Origin: Branchiostoma floridae
Taxonomy: Eukaryota > Chordata > Leptocardii > Amphioxiformes > Branchiostomatidae
Length of the DNA stretch: 62,833 bases
Reading direction: 5' to 3'
Assembly (NCBI RefSeq): GCF_000003815.2
Contig: NC_049990.1
Coordinates: 20,662,015 to 20,724,847, forward strand
The notes beneath the pieces are model-generated. The model was not told where the DNA came from, searched no databases, and saw only the letters and a list, made by a program, of their open reading frames with translations. A program made the position numbers and the translations under genes. Shown here piece by piece: positions 34,641-47,884 of this stretch (position 1 is its first letter; every line of letters begins with the position of its first letter).

Positions 34641-36216
34641 TACATCGACGTAAGTTAAGACAAGTTTTTAAAAGAATGTATTTGGCCTAGCACTTTTGAA
34701 GTACGTACTACACAGTACAACAATGTAATTTTCCGTACTTCCATGTAGGCTTTAGACACTATCTATCATGATACTTTAGCTGCCTTAAGTCAAAGCCAGG
34801 ACTTAGCCTTCCCATCCCACGGTCTCAGTTTCATATCACGTCTCTTCCGCATGAAAGCAGTCTCGAAATTTCTGCCTCGAATTTCAGCCGATTGTTGATG
34901 CATGCTCGACTCAGAAGAGCGAGAAAATTACTCGCCTACCGTATCACAATATGATGTTTGAAATCCAATAAATCTTGCCGGATAGAGGGTAATACTTGTG
35001 TGCGATATTGGATGCCCTTATCTGTTAGACACTGCTAGCATATGGAAGAGGGGGAGGGGAGGGGGGTTATGTGGAGAGTTTGGTCTCAACTGCTTTAAGG
35101 TGCTTTCAGCCCTTTTTACCTTAGCCTAGAAGGTTACATCTTGGGTAGCGTTTGTGTGTATGTGTACTTATTTGTGTGTAGAAGACAAGCATAACTGGAG
35201 AATGCCTGGATAAATTGTATTGATATTCGGTATAACTGACAAACTGACAACTGACAAACTGAATTCGAGTAGGTCTTGATGAGACCTGGAAACGGTCAGA
35301 TTTTGGGCCTCCCAGCGACTTGTTACAGTAATGCAGTCGACTTTCTGGGTTTGATATCTCGAGTTCTGGACACGCTCTGGCTATGATAAGTGATAGACAG
35401 CTCTTTTTTCTAACTGATTAGTTCACCACTTTATTCAGATCTGACTTTGGTACATATTCTAGTCAGTTGAGAAAACTATTTGTATTGTCATTTTTTTAAA
35501 TCAAAGTAGTAAGGGTCCAGGAAATTAAATAGTAGATAGCTGTATAACACCATAAAACCTAGAACTCGACTGGTTTAGATAAGATAGCCAGGAGTCCCAG
35601 GACTAAAGAATTCTATACTTGACTTCCTGTAAAAATGTATGTTTTAACACCATATTTGTGTTACTTGTAAATTGGTATTCTAGTTTTAGGTAGTTACACA
35701 TACAGTGATATATCATAGAATATCCTAGATCCATTGCCAGTAAGCTCTCTACTTGAGGCATTGCTGCACCTTTTAAATCTACTACATGTCAGGAATAAAA
35801 CTGATTCCCTACTGAAGGTTTGGAGGTCTAATTTGAGCATATCACGCTGACAAATGTACTAGAATTCATTGTCCAAATTTGGTGCCAATAAGGCTTTGGA
35901 AGCGATGCCTCTCATGAAACATCAGTGTGAATTGCTGTCAAGGCTGCAGAAATATTACAGGACATGCTTAGAATTCTTAACTTTAGACTGTACGGAATTC
36001 TCGAAACATGGTCTAAGTTTTATATTTATGATATCCATTTTTGAAATATGACAAAAAGTTTCCGTCTCCTTAGAATAGTTAACACTAAACTGAACAGTAT
36101 CTTTGAAACATGGTCTGTATTTTTGATATCCATATTTGTAATATGACAAAATGTCTTGTCTCCTACACTTACTGTTTATAGGAGAAGCAAGGGTGCGCAA
36201 TATTTTTTTACATGTG
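34641..36216. other. Nothing coding recognised in CASK intron
   Basis: It includes the GTGTGT repeat (35,148), a G-rich run (GGGGGAGGGGAGGGGGG near 35,048) and a CG-containing patch at 34,830-34,990. Confidence 0.45.
35148..35260. repeat. Second copy of the GTGTGT / AGCATAACT repeat
   Basis: GGGTAGCGTTTGTGTGTATG, AAGCATAACTGGAGAATGCC and GGATAAATTGTATTGATATT correspond in order to the 15,980-16,080 stretch. Confidence 0.45.
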
Positions 36217-36433
36217 TAATGCTGGTTCACCTTTATCTGCTGGGTAAGCAATATCCGTTGTTTTTCAAAACAAGCTGTTGAGGGATGTCAAGTACACGGA
36301 CAGTGGTTTCAAATTACAATATCTTTAAATATTGCATATTGAAACCATTGTTCATCGATTTGATATCCCTAAATAACCTGTTTTTTTTTAAACGGATATA
36401 GGTCACTACTCGGATAAAGGTTAACTAGAGTTA
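36217..36433. mobile_element. Family A fold-back MITE, copy 10
   Basis: TAATGCTGGTTCACC to GGTTAACTAGAGTTA, 217 bp, both arms recognisable. Confidence 0.87.
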
Positions 36434-38172
36434 AACAGTCATTCTAGATGATGATATCAAAATGTAATATGTCATCATTGAGTACGTATGTGCTCCTGAT
36501 GTCACTATTAGTATAACAGACTAGTGCATCTGCCTCATCCTCAGATGCTGATCCTGCAAAATTCATGTTTTAATTTGCGATGCTTCTATTCCCTGACACA
36601 TCTAAGGTGTGATTTAGCAAACTTCCCAAGCCTTCTCAAGCACCACTTAGAAAACAAGTCCCACGTCTTGGTATCGATTTTCTTTAACCCAGTATTAATA
36701 ACTTCTTCAGAAACCTTGATGATGCCAGCTTAAGGTTTTTTCAAGCACATTTGCCCTCTGATGGCAAAAATGCATATCTGATGGCAGATGCAGCTGCATT
36801 TGCCTCCCTTAGGCCCCTCTGGGGAGTGATATTTCTTTTCTTGCTATCCTGTATGACAATTAATCATCCTCTACTGTTATACATGTATAGGCAGACTCAA
36901 GTCAGTTTGTGCCTATCAGAGTCCTCCCCAGAGGATGGAAAAACGGAGACCCACCACTATACTCCTAGCTCCACTATACTACTTTTGAAATTCAGTGTGT
37001 TTCTTCCCTCTTTTCTTTAAAGTTTAAAGTTTTGCTAAAATGATTTTTGTGTGCAAGTGGCATCACTTTTCCAGTTTGCATTGTCTGCAAAAACTTGTGA
37101 ATGAGCACTGATCAAAACAATAGTCATTTTGCCACTTCACAACAAAGGAATTACAATAATATATAATAAATTGTAGTATTTGACTCCCTCTGTCATTGCA
37201 AAATGAACCCAGACATATTCATGAAAGCGCAGCGCGTTGGTTCGGGTTATTTTTGCCAGCCCCTCCACTAGTCCCTCCACTATCTTAAAAAATTCTGGGG
37301 AGAACCCTGCCTATGGATTATTCAAGTGCAATATAATGAGAGTCGTTACTTAAGCCCCTGAGATGGCAGTGCTTACTAGTAGTATAGGCTGGAACACTTA
37401 CATGTACATGTATGTTGCAACAAATTGAAATATGTTTTTGTGCTAATATTTCTCAAATTATCTGTTGCTGGTGATAGCGATCGGATAATAGGAGAAAAAG
37501 ATGAGCATAAGATAATAGCAAAACTTAAGGTTTTAAGGTCGGCTAAATTGGCATTTTGACTTTCCTTTGTTTTCTCATTAATGAATTAAAAAGGATGGAG
37601 ATGTAACGAATATTGATAGATGGGCATGAAAGAATTCTAAGTCTTTTTATTGGCCATTTGGATGATCAGGTTTTATTACCCCTGATAGTATTTAATCTAT
37701 GAGAAAATATAGCACTTAAGTACAAACCACTGCAAATGAAGCTATGATTTTCATGTGCATTGAATGATGAACTTCAAGTTGATATCTTCTAATGATCTGT
37801 AGTTATTAGAAAATCTAGTCTATAACAGGCTTCATTCCTTGCAAAGAAAAAAACATTTTCATGAATGTTGACCTATGACACATTGATGCAAATGGGTTTA
37901 GTCACTGCTCTCAACACATAGTTGAAGGAAATTTCCGTTGACAGCTCTATACCGGCTCGCACAACCCACACAGGAGGAACTAGCCTCAGCACTCTGTCAT
38001 AAATAATTCCACACATACGACATGTGCCTCTATCCAATTATGATTTCCTGACTTTCCTTGGACGTCCAGGGCCTCCTGTTGTAAAGGGGGCTTGTCTCTC
38101 AATCGCTGTTTGCACAATTCATTATCATCATCATCACTATCCCAGGGTACTAGCATTCCCACCAGACCAGAG
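36434..38172. other. Nothing recognised in CASK intron
   Basis: Unique A+T-rich DNA; short frames at 36,524-37,020 have no domain resemblance. Confidence 0.45.
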
Positions 38173-38573
38173 TATACACCTTTCTCACGCGGCGGCCATG
38201 ATAGATCTAAAACGAGTTCAATGTGGCAAACAAAATTCTGTCCATCATAATTAGCAGTTCGACCAATGGTAGCCTGCCAATTAGGAAATCGACCAATAAG
38301 TGAATGGCTGCAAATTCGTTAAAAATTTGCATTATTATGTTTTTATTTTGCATCTCTTAAGGGACTATGGGGTCAGTCTACACTACTCTAAATTGCTACA
38401 TCTTTCGGTGCATAACACTTCTTGTAATATTTATTATTCTATCTTATATCATGAAAATTTGTGTGGTTTGGGGGAAAACTAAATGGGACCTGATTTTAGA
38501 AATAAGTTTTGTCTGTTTGCCTCATTGACCTCTTCTTCGATCTATCATGGCCGCCGCGTGAGAAAGGTGTATA
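38173..38573. mobile_element. Inverted-repeat element with 35-bp ends containing GGCGGCCATGAT
   Basis: TATACACCTTTCTCACGCGG followed by CGGCCATGATAGATC (38,173-38,207) recurs as its exact complement at 38,539-38,573. The ends are perfect over 35 bp, which suggests a young element of about 401 bp. A TA border is possible, but the ends are palindromic with it. Confidence 0.7.
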
Positions 38574-38736
38574 GAGGCATTCATACCTGTTATACTTACA
38601 GGTGGAAACCAAAGCAGCGTGGACGCGTGAAAGAAATACATGGACGTCAGTGGCCTTAAGAATTTCTCTGAGTCTGAAATGTTGATTCCCACACAAAGCC
38701 TATTTCAACTCCCAACTGAACATTGGACATACATGT

Positions 38737-39087
38737 CAGGGCTCGAAATTCATTTTTGGGAATAGGTGCACTGGTGCACCCGATCTAGAAAATTGGGTGC
38801 ACCAAAATATCTTTGGGTGCAATACATAAAATAAAGCAGAATATCAGAATAACTAAATTGTAAACCTACTAAATTAGAAATTTGAATTTTCAGAAATCGG
38901 AAGTACTATGACAGTCATTTTATTATCTTTCTAACACATAGATGTCAAGATTATGGTGTTTACTTAGTATACTGACATCTTAACATACCTATGAAAATAT
39001 TTGGGTGCACCCACAGAAAAAAAATGGGTGCACAGCTCCAATTTTGGGTGCATCTGGGTGCACAAAACCCCAGTATTTCGAGCCCTG
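38737..39087. mobile_element. Family C element, complete, reverse orientation, duplication CATGT
   Basis: It is 351 bp long, and its right end reversed (CAGGGCTCGAAATACTGGG) matches the left end of the copy at 29,002. CATGT flanks both sides (38,732-38,736 and 39,088-39,092). The inner word AATTGGAGCTGTGCA.C is shared with families B and C. Confidence 0.9.
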
Positions 39088-39449
39088 CATGTACACACTG
39101 CATTACATGTACACTGTTACTATTTAGCTTTTACACATATTCTTAAAATGATTTAGAGAAGATGTTGATCTTCTGACAAAATTTGTATTTTTGTTTTGGA
39201 ATCCCTTAGACACAGACACAGTTTACCACAAAAAAATGTGTCTAAAGATACTAAAAGTAAAATGCTCCTTTGGCAGCAACACTTCTGAATATGCTACTGC
39301 CAAAATATATTTTTGTTAGGAAAACACTTGCAAGTCCCAGCTGTTTCACAAAATAGTCGTCTTAGAGTTTCAGATGGAGTAATAAGTTTTAACACTATCA
39401 CAGCTGCAATGTAGTTAATATCATAGATATTACAACCTCTTTCAGAATA

Positions 39450-39669
39450 TAACGTCAGTTCACCTTTATTCACCGGGTAACCTATATCCGTTGTACCTAA
39501 AAACAGGATATTTAGGGATATCACGTAGATGGACGTTGGCTTTAAATTACTTTTTTTTTCAATATAATGCAGTTTGAGACCACCGTCAGTCGACTGGAAA
39601 TCCCGAAATACCCTGGTGTTAAATACAACGGATAAAGGTTACCCCGCGAATAAAGGTGAACTAGCGTTA
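39450..39669. mobile_element. Family A fold-back MITE, copy 11
   Basis: TAACGTCAGTTCACC to GGTGAACTAGCGTTA, 220 bp. The arms are long and well paired, with a poly-T loop near 39,551. Confidence 0.9.
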
Positions 39670-41574
39670 CCACACAGGATTCATCAGCTGCCAATCTGCT
39701 GTTCAAGTCCTGGGAAATAAGCTGTAGGTCCTTGAATTTTAATCAGGTTGGTTGGAGGAGCCAGCATGAAAGAGGTAAAAGCATCCTCAGGGCTTGTCAT
39801 AAATAATTCCACCCATAGGGAAATGGCTCGGCTCAACCTAAATAGGCTCCTTGTCAACGTCTGGCCACGGTTGCTTGCATAGAGGCTACCTTTCTGACTA
39901 GATGTCTCCAAAGTCAAGGATGTTATAGTCCTTCTTTTCTTCCAATCTACGTCTCTTAGGCCACACCAAATTTATTTGTTGCTTCTTAGATTTTTCCAGA
40001 AAAATTTGGACCGCCAAAATTTTTTTCAAAAGGTCTGGGGTGAAGATATATACAGCTTAAATGACACAAAAAAAAAACAGCCTGAGGAGTTAAATGTAAC
40101 GTTTTATGCCTTGATTCTCTTCCTTTGACTTGTTACTAATGTTCTTAATTCATAAAAGGCATTGTTTTTAGACTGAAATTATATGTATGTGGCTCTGAAT
40201 GGCAATATTTACAGGTTTGTGATAGCAAAACCTGTATCATTTTTCCTCTGGATTTTTTTTAACAGAAAAAAATGAACAGGCGAATCTGGGGAGCAACAAA
40301 CAAAATTGGTATGGCCTAAGTAGAGGTTAAATTATTACCTTTGAAAAATGGATGGTTTACATTTCAATGTACATTCATATCTATAGACTTCATACCAATT
40401 ACATACTTTCTTGCATACTGTAGCAGTTATAAATCTAAAGGTATTTGGGAATATCTTATGTAATACATAATTATGATATAAGATGGCTTTCAAAGTGCCA
40501 CATGCTCCTTCAGTCCTTGAAGACTTACCTCACATAGACTCTAATATTACTTCAAGAGATAAGGTTCTTTTTGCAAGATGTATTCGTGTGCAGTGGTTCT
40601 CTTACCGAATAAAGCCTTTTTAGTGCTTGCCTTGAAATGCCCATGGCAAAATTCCCCATCCATGAAAAGAATACATCCCACCCAAAGACTCATAATAAAC
40701 CTATGCTTCTGTACAACTATAAAGTCTTATGGCTAGAGCATAAAGTGATAATAGCCCATTAAGGTCCAGTGTATGAAGGCATGATTGCGGCTTGACTGTT
40801 GGATTGCTGGGCTTTTATGACAGAAGGTTTCTGTCCTTGAACAAACCTCAGACAACCATCATGGGAAGCCTCTGCTCTGACATAACCAAGCATGGATCAG
40901 AATCTCAACTACTGTCTGTCTAAAGCCTGAGAGGGTGTGTTAGGGGATTTCACGTATCTAGCTGTGGTAAAAATGTAGATGTCGGTATCTGGCATTGGTG
41001 GAAAGTATAGATTTTGGTATCTGGCATTATGACAATGCCCCAGAACTCTGTGCCTATCCCTGCACCTTCTCCTGTAGGATTATTACCTAGATTTATTTTT
41101 AGAAACCCGAATGTCAAGTGTACCTTTACCTAATGAACTGAAACACTGGTAGATATCATTTTTTTAGACTTGAGATAGGTAAACACTACACAAAGTTGAC
41201 AATTCTGACAATTTTAGGGATTGTAGAATTAGGAAAGCTGAAAAAAAATCACTCTTGGTTTGAAGTTTTTCAAGTAGCCAGCAAAATCTGCTTCACTTCA
41301 TATTTTAACTGTAGCAAAATTATGTTAGTCAAATGGCCTCCTAAGATTCAATTAGAGAAAGAAGGAGGACAATGAACCTAAGACTTAGTAAGAGTAAGAC
41401 ATTACTGAGTAGAACACGAACTTTGGCAAGTTTCCAGTTAGATTCTAATCAGAGGTATCAGTTCCTAAGGTATCAGACTTCACCAGAATGAGAAAGCTGT
41501 TTCCTGTCATATGGGCTGCCAGCCAAACTAATAATTGTAGGAATAGTCTGTCTCTGGGAATGATAAGCCTAGGA
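39670..41574. other. Nothing recognised in CASK intron
   Basis: Unique A+T-rich DNA with no repeats shared with the rest of the window. Confidence 0.45.
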
Positions 41575-42960
41575 GATGTCTCATCAGGAGTGGTGGTCCA
41601 GCATCACAACACTGCTCGCATTAAGACGCTCTTGAACGCAGTCTGTTTCCTGTATACAAATTATTCATCAAGATTGGTTGCGGTCTTGGCTGTTCAGTTG
41701 TGAGAAGACATTTGACGGGATGGCTGTATAAGCCTAACACTTTTTTTATTTTTTTTATTTGTAAGTTTCAGCCGTAAGTTGATGTGTTTGAAAATAACCT
41801 TTCTTACTTTTAGGACGCTCACACAAATGGTAGAGTACCGTCTGCTTCCTGTGTACAAATTATTCATCGAGATCGGATAATTGTTGCAGTTTGGGCTGTT
41901 TAGTTGTGAAAAGACATTTGATGGGATGGCTGGATAATAATAATAATAAAAATAATAATATCGGGTGTATCTGCAGCCAGTGCCAACACTTTTGTTTTTT
42001 TATTAGTAAGTTTCAGCAATTGATGTGTTTGAAAATAACCTTTCTTACTAATAAGACGCTCACACAAATGGTAGAGTACCGTCTGCTTCCTGTGTACAAA
42101 TTATTCATCGAGATCGGATCATTGTTGCGGTTTGGGCTGTTTAGTTGTGAGAAGACATTTGACGGGATGTCTGCATAACACTTTTGTTTTTTATTTAATA
42201 GTAAGTTTCAACTTTCAATGCCTCTCACATTAAGACGCTCATGCAAACAGTAGAGTACTGTCTACTTCCTATGTACAAATTATTCCTCGGGATTGGATCA
42301 TTGTTGTGGTTTTGACTGTTCTGTTGTGAGAAGACATTTGATGGGATGGCTGTATAACGCTTTTGTTTTTTTATTAGTAAGTTTCAGCAATTGATTTGTT
42401 TGAAAATAACCTTTCTTACTAATAAGATGCTCACGCAAATGGTAGAGTAGTATGTCTGCTTCCTGTATACAAATTATTCATCGGATCATTGTTGCGATTT
42501 TGACTGTTCAGTTGGGAGGAGACATTTGATGGGATGGCTGTATAAGCCTAACACTTTTGTTTTTTTATTAGTAAGTTTCAGCATTCATGTGTTTGATAAT
42601 AACAGGTTTTTTAGGCTCATGGAAATGGTAGAGTAACTGTCTGCTTCCTGTAGACAAAGTATTAATCGAGATCGGATAATTGTTGCGTTTTGGCTGTTCA
42701 GTTGTCAGGCGACATTTGACAGGATGGCTGTATAACACTTTTGTTTTTTGATTAGTAAGTTTCAGCAATTGATGTGTTTGAAAATAAACTTTCTTATCAA
42801 TAAGACACTCATGCAAACGGGAGAGTGCCGTCTGCTTCCTGTAGACAAAGTAGTAATTGAGATCGGATAATTGTTACGTTTTGGCTGTTCAGTTGTCAGG
42901 CGACATTTGACAGGATGGCTGTATAACACTTTTGTATTTTGATTTTAGTAATTCTCAGTA
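41575..42960. repeat. Tandem array, about 185-240-bp units (7 units)
   Basis: Units are anchored by GTCTGCTTCCTGT.TACAAA near 41,641, 41,839, 42,077, 42,262, 42,452, 42,640 and 42,829. They share AGTAAGTTTCAGCAATTGAT, AAATAACCTTTCTTACT, GAGATCGGAT.ATTGTTGCG and GACATTTGA.GGGATGGCTG. Short frames inside are interrupted from unit to unit, so it is not coding. Confidence 0.9.
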
Positions 42961-43414
42961 TTGTGAAAATTTCTTCAGATGCAGCCTTCCCTAGGCAGCA
43001 CCCATTGGTGCTTGGAGTTGGAAATGTATCACTATTGGAATGCTAAATACAGGACAGTGGTGGATTGAACTCTGATTTCTTTAAAAGTTGGATTTCTGTA
43101 TTCTAGTTATGTGTTTTATGTATCGTACATATGATTGATCTTTTATGGCAACCTTTCTGTTATGTAATGTACATGATTAATGTTCCCTATATGGCAGAGA
43201 AATTGTTTTATTGGACTTTTTAGCCATGGCCAAAGCTGTAGGGCCGATACAATTGTAGTATGGTCAATATTGACTGATGGAGGCCATTACGGATGTAGTG
43301 AATGTGTAGACCACAGGAAAAATACCTGAAATGTCAAGGCTATTGTGGATCTACATAAAGTCAATGTCAAGTCAAGAAATGATGCCAAACTGTGTAGAAG
43401 ATCTACATGAAAAC

Positions 43415-43660
43415 AGGTTGGGATGTTTGGAAACCCCTTTAATGGTCCTTTGCTACAAGGTGGTCCCAACAGAAGAAAGCAGTACCATAAGGTGGTGATT
43501 AACAAAGTTGTCAAAACTGATTAACATGAAAACTGACAATTTGATAATTGTTTGGTTGGGATGTTTGGAAACCCCTTTAATGGTCCTTTGCTACAAGGTG
43601 GTCCAATAGAAAAAAGCAGTATAATCAGGTGGTGATTAACAAAGTTGTCGAAACAGATTA
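43415..43660. repeat. Direct duplication, about 105 bp, two copies
   Basis: GGTTGGGATGTTTGGAAACC, CCTTTAATGGTCCTTTGC, TACAAGGTGGTCC and AGGTGGTGATTAACAAAGTT occur at 43,417-43,515 and 43,555-43,650 with a short spacer. Confidence 0.85.
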
Positions 43661-44087
43661 ACAGCCATGTGTGAAATGTCATGTATTTGTTTGACACAAA
43701 CTCCCAAACCTGTCCCTGCCAATGAATGACCAATATTTGAAGTCAACACCAAAACAACTTGTGTACCAACTGTTAAAAAGGTAGTCAAACAGATGTGGAA
43801 GATTTCAGATGGTCGTTACAGTCAGGGATGTTTTGGGGAAAGATAAGGGGGCGGAGCTAGCTAATGAAGCATGTGAAAATGCTAATTGATGTTAGTTTTA
43901 AAGATAGGATAAATAGAGCCTGTCAACTGCATCCTCAAAAACTTGTTTATGTCACAGATAAATGATGTTTGTCTAGTAAGTAGATTTGTTTATGACTGGA
44001 AGAAAACAAAACATCCAGGAAGTCTTCATATTGATGCTTTTTTTGTTGTTTCAATTCCGCTTTCTAGAATCTGATAAAAATAGACAT

Positions 44088-44306
44088 TTCGGGCTGTCTC
44101 CAGGACCTGTCCGTTTGTCCTAGACCAGAAATTTGCTTGTTGGGACAGAAAATAATTTTACCACTTCCATCCCAAAAATGACATAAAACTGTTGAAAATG
44201 TACTTTCATAAGTTTAAAATGATATATCATACCAGGAAAATCAACAACATGGGCTAGGAAACAGTGAGTGAGACAGAAAAAAAATTTAAAGCTGGAGATA
44301 GCCTTG
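44088..44306. mobile_element. Family H-like remnant
   Basis: Imperfect inverted ends (GGGCTGTCTCCAGGACC and CTGGAGATAGCC) and inner words (TGGGACAGAAAATAA, CCATCCC) resemble the copies at 826 and 19,642. No target duplication is clear. Confidence 0.45.
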
Positions 44307-44529
44307 ACTTTACTTTCAACTTCTGTCTATTTATCACAATTTACTATCTTCTTATTTTAAACCCTTGGGGAACAGTTATCACTGCTTCCCATATGTGTCT
44401 CCCCAAGTGTGCCGTATTTCTTTAAGATAAAGACATCTGAGAAACAAGCACTTGACCTCAAGGGATAGAAGGAAGTTACATTTACAGTCAGAACTGCTCA
44501 AGAAGATCGCTAGAAATCTGGTTCATGTG

Positions 44530-44562
44530 GTCACCTCACCTCACCTCACCTCACCTCACCGG
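44530..44562. repeat. (TCACC)n microsatellite
   Basis: About six TCACC pentamers in a row, followed by GGTCCCATAGCCTCTCCGG. Confidence 0.85.
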
Positions 44563-45395
44563 TCCCATAGCCTCTCCGGCCGTAGGGGCAGCAATGCCAT
44601 CAACATGTGGTTATATATAACCTCCTTGATGTGGTCCATTGGTCATTAAAGACATGGTAGTGTTTTAGTAGAAAATAAGTATCAAATCTCATAATTTCGC
44701 TGGATGCCATAATACCTTCACATTACAAAAATGCATGAATCTGAAGTGATTTTAAGATATTTACCAATGTAATTCTAAAGTACATATACATTTCAGATAT
44801 TTGCATGTTCAAGATAATCTTGAGAAGGCATCTATAACTTATAAGTACAACTGTTACATTAACAATGTGTTTTAGATGTGGCGGTATTATAGCACCCAGT
44901 GGAATTTTGAATGTTGATGTTACCACCCAAAAAATGGTCCTATTGTCTAGGACTGGTGGTCCTTATATACAGTTAGTCACTTGTACAGGTTATTTATTTA
45001 TTTGTTTGACTGTATATTATGACTTGAACATCCTTGGAATTGGATAGACAAAGAAAACTGTTTTGTGCACACCGCACGGTTCCTGAGTAGTATTCAGGGC
45101 CTGTCTTTGTCCTTCAAAAGGGTCATTTCGCTTCCGCGGCATAGATTTTTCCACCAATGAAGATATCCAGTAAAATCCGTGTTATCATTGTAGGACGCCC
45201 ACATTTCTCGCGGGCCGAAGTAAATCATTCCCATGTAGCTGTATTGTAGATTCTAGAAACCTATACTTGTTACATTATATCCTTTGAAATAGTTTTTTAA
45301 TTTTGTGTAAATACAAAAATGTATGTTCCTAACAAATTGAATTCAGATGTTAGAAATATTTATGTAGAAGCTAAGGTTTTCATAGGAGTTACAGT

Positions 45396-45596
45396 TAACG
45401 CTAGTTCACCTTTATCTGCGGGGTAACCTATATCCGTTTATAGTGTATTTAGGCACATCAAGTCGACGGATGGTAGTTTTTAACTGCAATGTACTGAAAA
45501 TTGCAAACCAACATTTGTCAACGTGATATCCCTAAATACCCTATTTTAAAGGCAACGGATATAATTTACCCAACGGATAAAGGTGAACTAGCGTTA
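45396..45596. mobile_element. Family A fold-back MITE, copy 12
   Basis: TAACGCTAGTTCACC to GGTGAACTAGCGTTA, 201 bp. Its termini are exact reverse complements of each other, so it is the best copy for defining the ends. Confidence 0.92.
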
Positions 45597-47411
45597 ATTA
45601 CTTTGTAGGAAATGATGCCTAGGGTTGTTCCATTAAAAGGTTTAGGGGTCATTTGAAATTTATTCCTTATCCCTCTCTAATCATAATTACCATGTGTATG
45701 TAGTGCCTTTTCCTTTTGAGAAAACCCCATAATTGCCCCCTAAAAAGTTCTAGATGGAATAGTCGTGTTACAACATTGTTTCAAAGGTAATAAAATTGGC
45801 CTGGCCAGAGGCAACAAATGATGTAGTAGAGGAGAAAGGTTGCCCTCTTACACTTAGCGACCAACCTGGGCTGACCTCTGACAGAAAGGTCAAACCCAGT
45901 ATAGATACCTTCTCACTGTATTTGTTTGAACATCCATCTCCTATACGGTTTCCTGAAAACCCATGCCCACAGAATAATCAATGATGGTTCCTGTTGTAAA
46001 GCACAACTTGTCATGGGTGGAGAGTCGTGCTGAATCTGACATTTTGTGATATGATAATCCTAGAGTTATTGCAAACTTACTGTAAGTTTGTTTAGGTTTG
46101 CTGCCTTCAAATCTCATTGCACAGTGAGAATCAAAAGGTGTCTTTGAGTTCATGCTTGAAACAACTGTAGTGATACAATATAAAACAGAGTGTTTTTTAT
46201 GAAATATTTAAATGATTGCACACAGCAAGTATTTGCTAATTGGGAAGCTTTTGAGACACACTGTTTCCTTTTCGACTAGGTAGGTCTTGTCTTGGAGCTT
46301 TCTTGTCAGGTGACCAGCGATGTTGATTATCACGTGACAAGACATAGTTATAAACAGATAGTGACGCCCCTTGTCCCTGTTTAGGGTGCCCTGTTTTCGG
46401 CGCGAACTCAGGTGACCTCAATACAAGTTAGTACAACTGTCGCAAGGGTCTAGAGCGTCTGCCATTCAGTGCTAACTCAGGTGACCTCAATACGACAGAA
46501 ATTGCCCCATGTGCGGCCATAGGACTGTAGGTTTTTAACCCCTCACACTGGTAAGGACCCCTCCTCTTTTTGAGAAGTGTGTGGGTTCTTTAAAATGCTT
46601 TAAAATTAGAATGTGGTACAGAGCATACGCTCACAAAGTGATGAAAACCTTAAGCAGAAAAACATCACAAAAATGTCAAAGATTTATGGTACCAGTAATC
46701 AGAAGAGTGCGTCACTGACAGTGCAGGACGTGGGTAAATTTTGGAGGAACAGAAATGACTGATAGAATCTACAGATCTGGCCATAATCAAGCTGACAAGC
46801 CTGCACCAGAATACCCAAGATATCATCAAACTATACATTGCTACATTATCCAATAAGATAAGAACTTTTTTAGGGTCTTCTTATTTCCCCGTGGAGTTAC
46901 TGACGTCACTACCAGGTTTACTACATGTATATGAGAGTAGTAACACTTCAGAAAGCTTGTCATCAGCCATATCCAGATTGAGCATAGCTTGATGCATACA
47001 GCGTTTAGCTCTATTATATTTATAACATGGTCTTTTAGCGCTAAAATTAGTGAGTTATTGTGCATTAATTTCTTTGAAAGACAATACAATATTATTAGTT
47101 TGCTGGTTTTGGGGTCTTGATGTAGAATGGTGACTCTATTTTTTTCTTTCTGGAAGAAAAAGACCAAAACCATGTGTTGGATGGTTGGATGCCAAGTCGT
47201 TGCACTGTTAAGGGAATTGGTTCTTGAATTGCAATTTCAAGTCAATTGCAGGATCGATGCCAGTTGGCTGCCTGAAGAAAGCCGCAAAGTGTATCCGTCA
47301 TGAAGGCTGCGATAGCTCTCTGTTGAGGCGTGTGCTATGTATGATATTCCTATAACTCATTTCTGAAATGAGTGCCAGCATCATTACAAAGTCTTAGAGT
47401 TAGACCTCCAT

Positions 47412-47606
47412 GTGTCCATTTGTTTTGAAAACAGGTTATTTAGGGATACCATTTTAGTAGATGGGCGGTTGTTGCAAACTAATTTATTTTGAAAATATTG
47501 CAGTTTGAAACCACCGCCTGTTGACTTGATATACCTAATTACCCTGTTTAAAAAAACAATTAAAGTGGATATGGGTTACCCTATGGACTAAGGTAAACGA
47601 GTGTTA
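47412..47606. mobile_element. Family A fold-back MITE, copy 13 (left end lost)
   Basis: The left terminus is missing; TTTAGGGATACCATTTTAG, GTTTGAAACCACCGCC and GGTTACCCTATGGAC survive. Confidence 0.75.
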
Positions 47607-47884
47607 CAGTATTATTTCTAAATCAATGTTTGTGATAGTTATACCCTAATAACTATTTGTATAATCTATTTGAGATTATGTCTGGAGCATGAGCAACAGA
47701 CACCAGAATCAAGTCTACAGCAAAATCATGATCCTCAATCTTAATTAAGTTTCCTTCATTGGAAACTCAAGACGGAGGCTTACCCGTAAGACGGGTTTCT
47801 AGGAAATTGTCTAAGGAGGAGAAACGAAAACTGATCCCCAATCTGGAGGAGCCGTCTCACGATCGATACCGCTATTGCTTCTTA

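Larger units (their letters stand above)
42961..47411. other. Between listed repeats, no gene recognised
   Basis: Outside the direct duplication (43,415), family H remnant (44,088), microsatellite and family A copy (45,396) this is unique DNA. AACTCAGGTGACCTCAATAC occurs twice (46,407 and 46,474). Confidence 0.45.
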
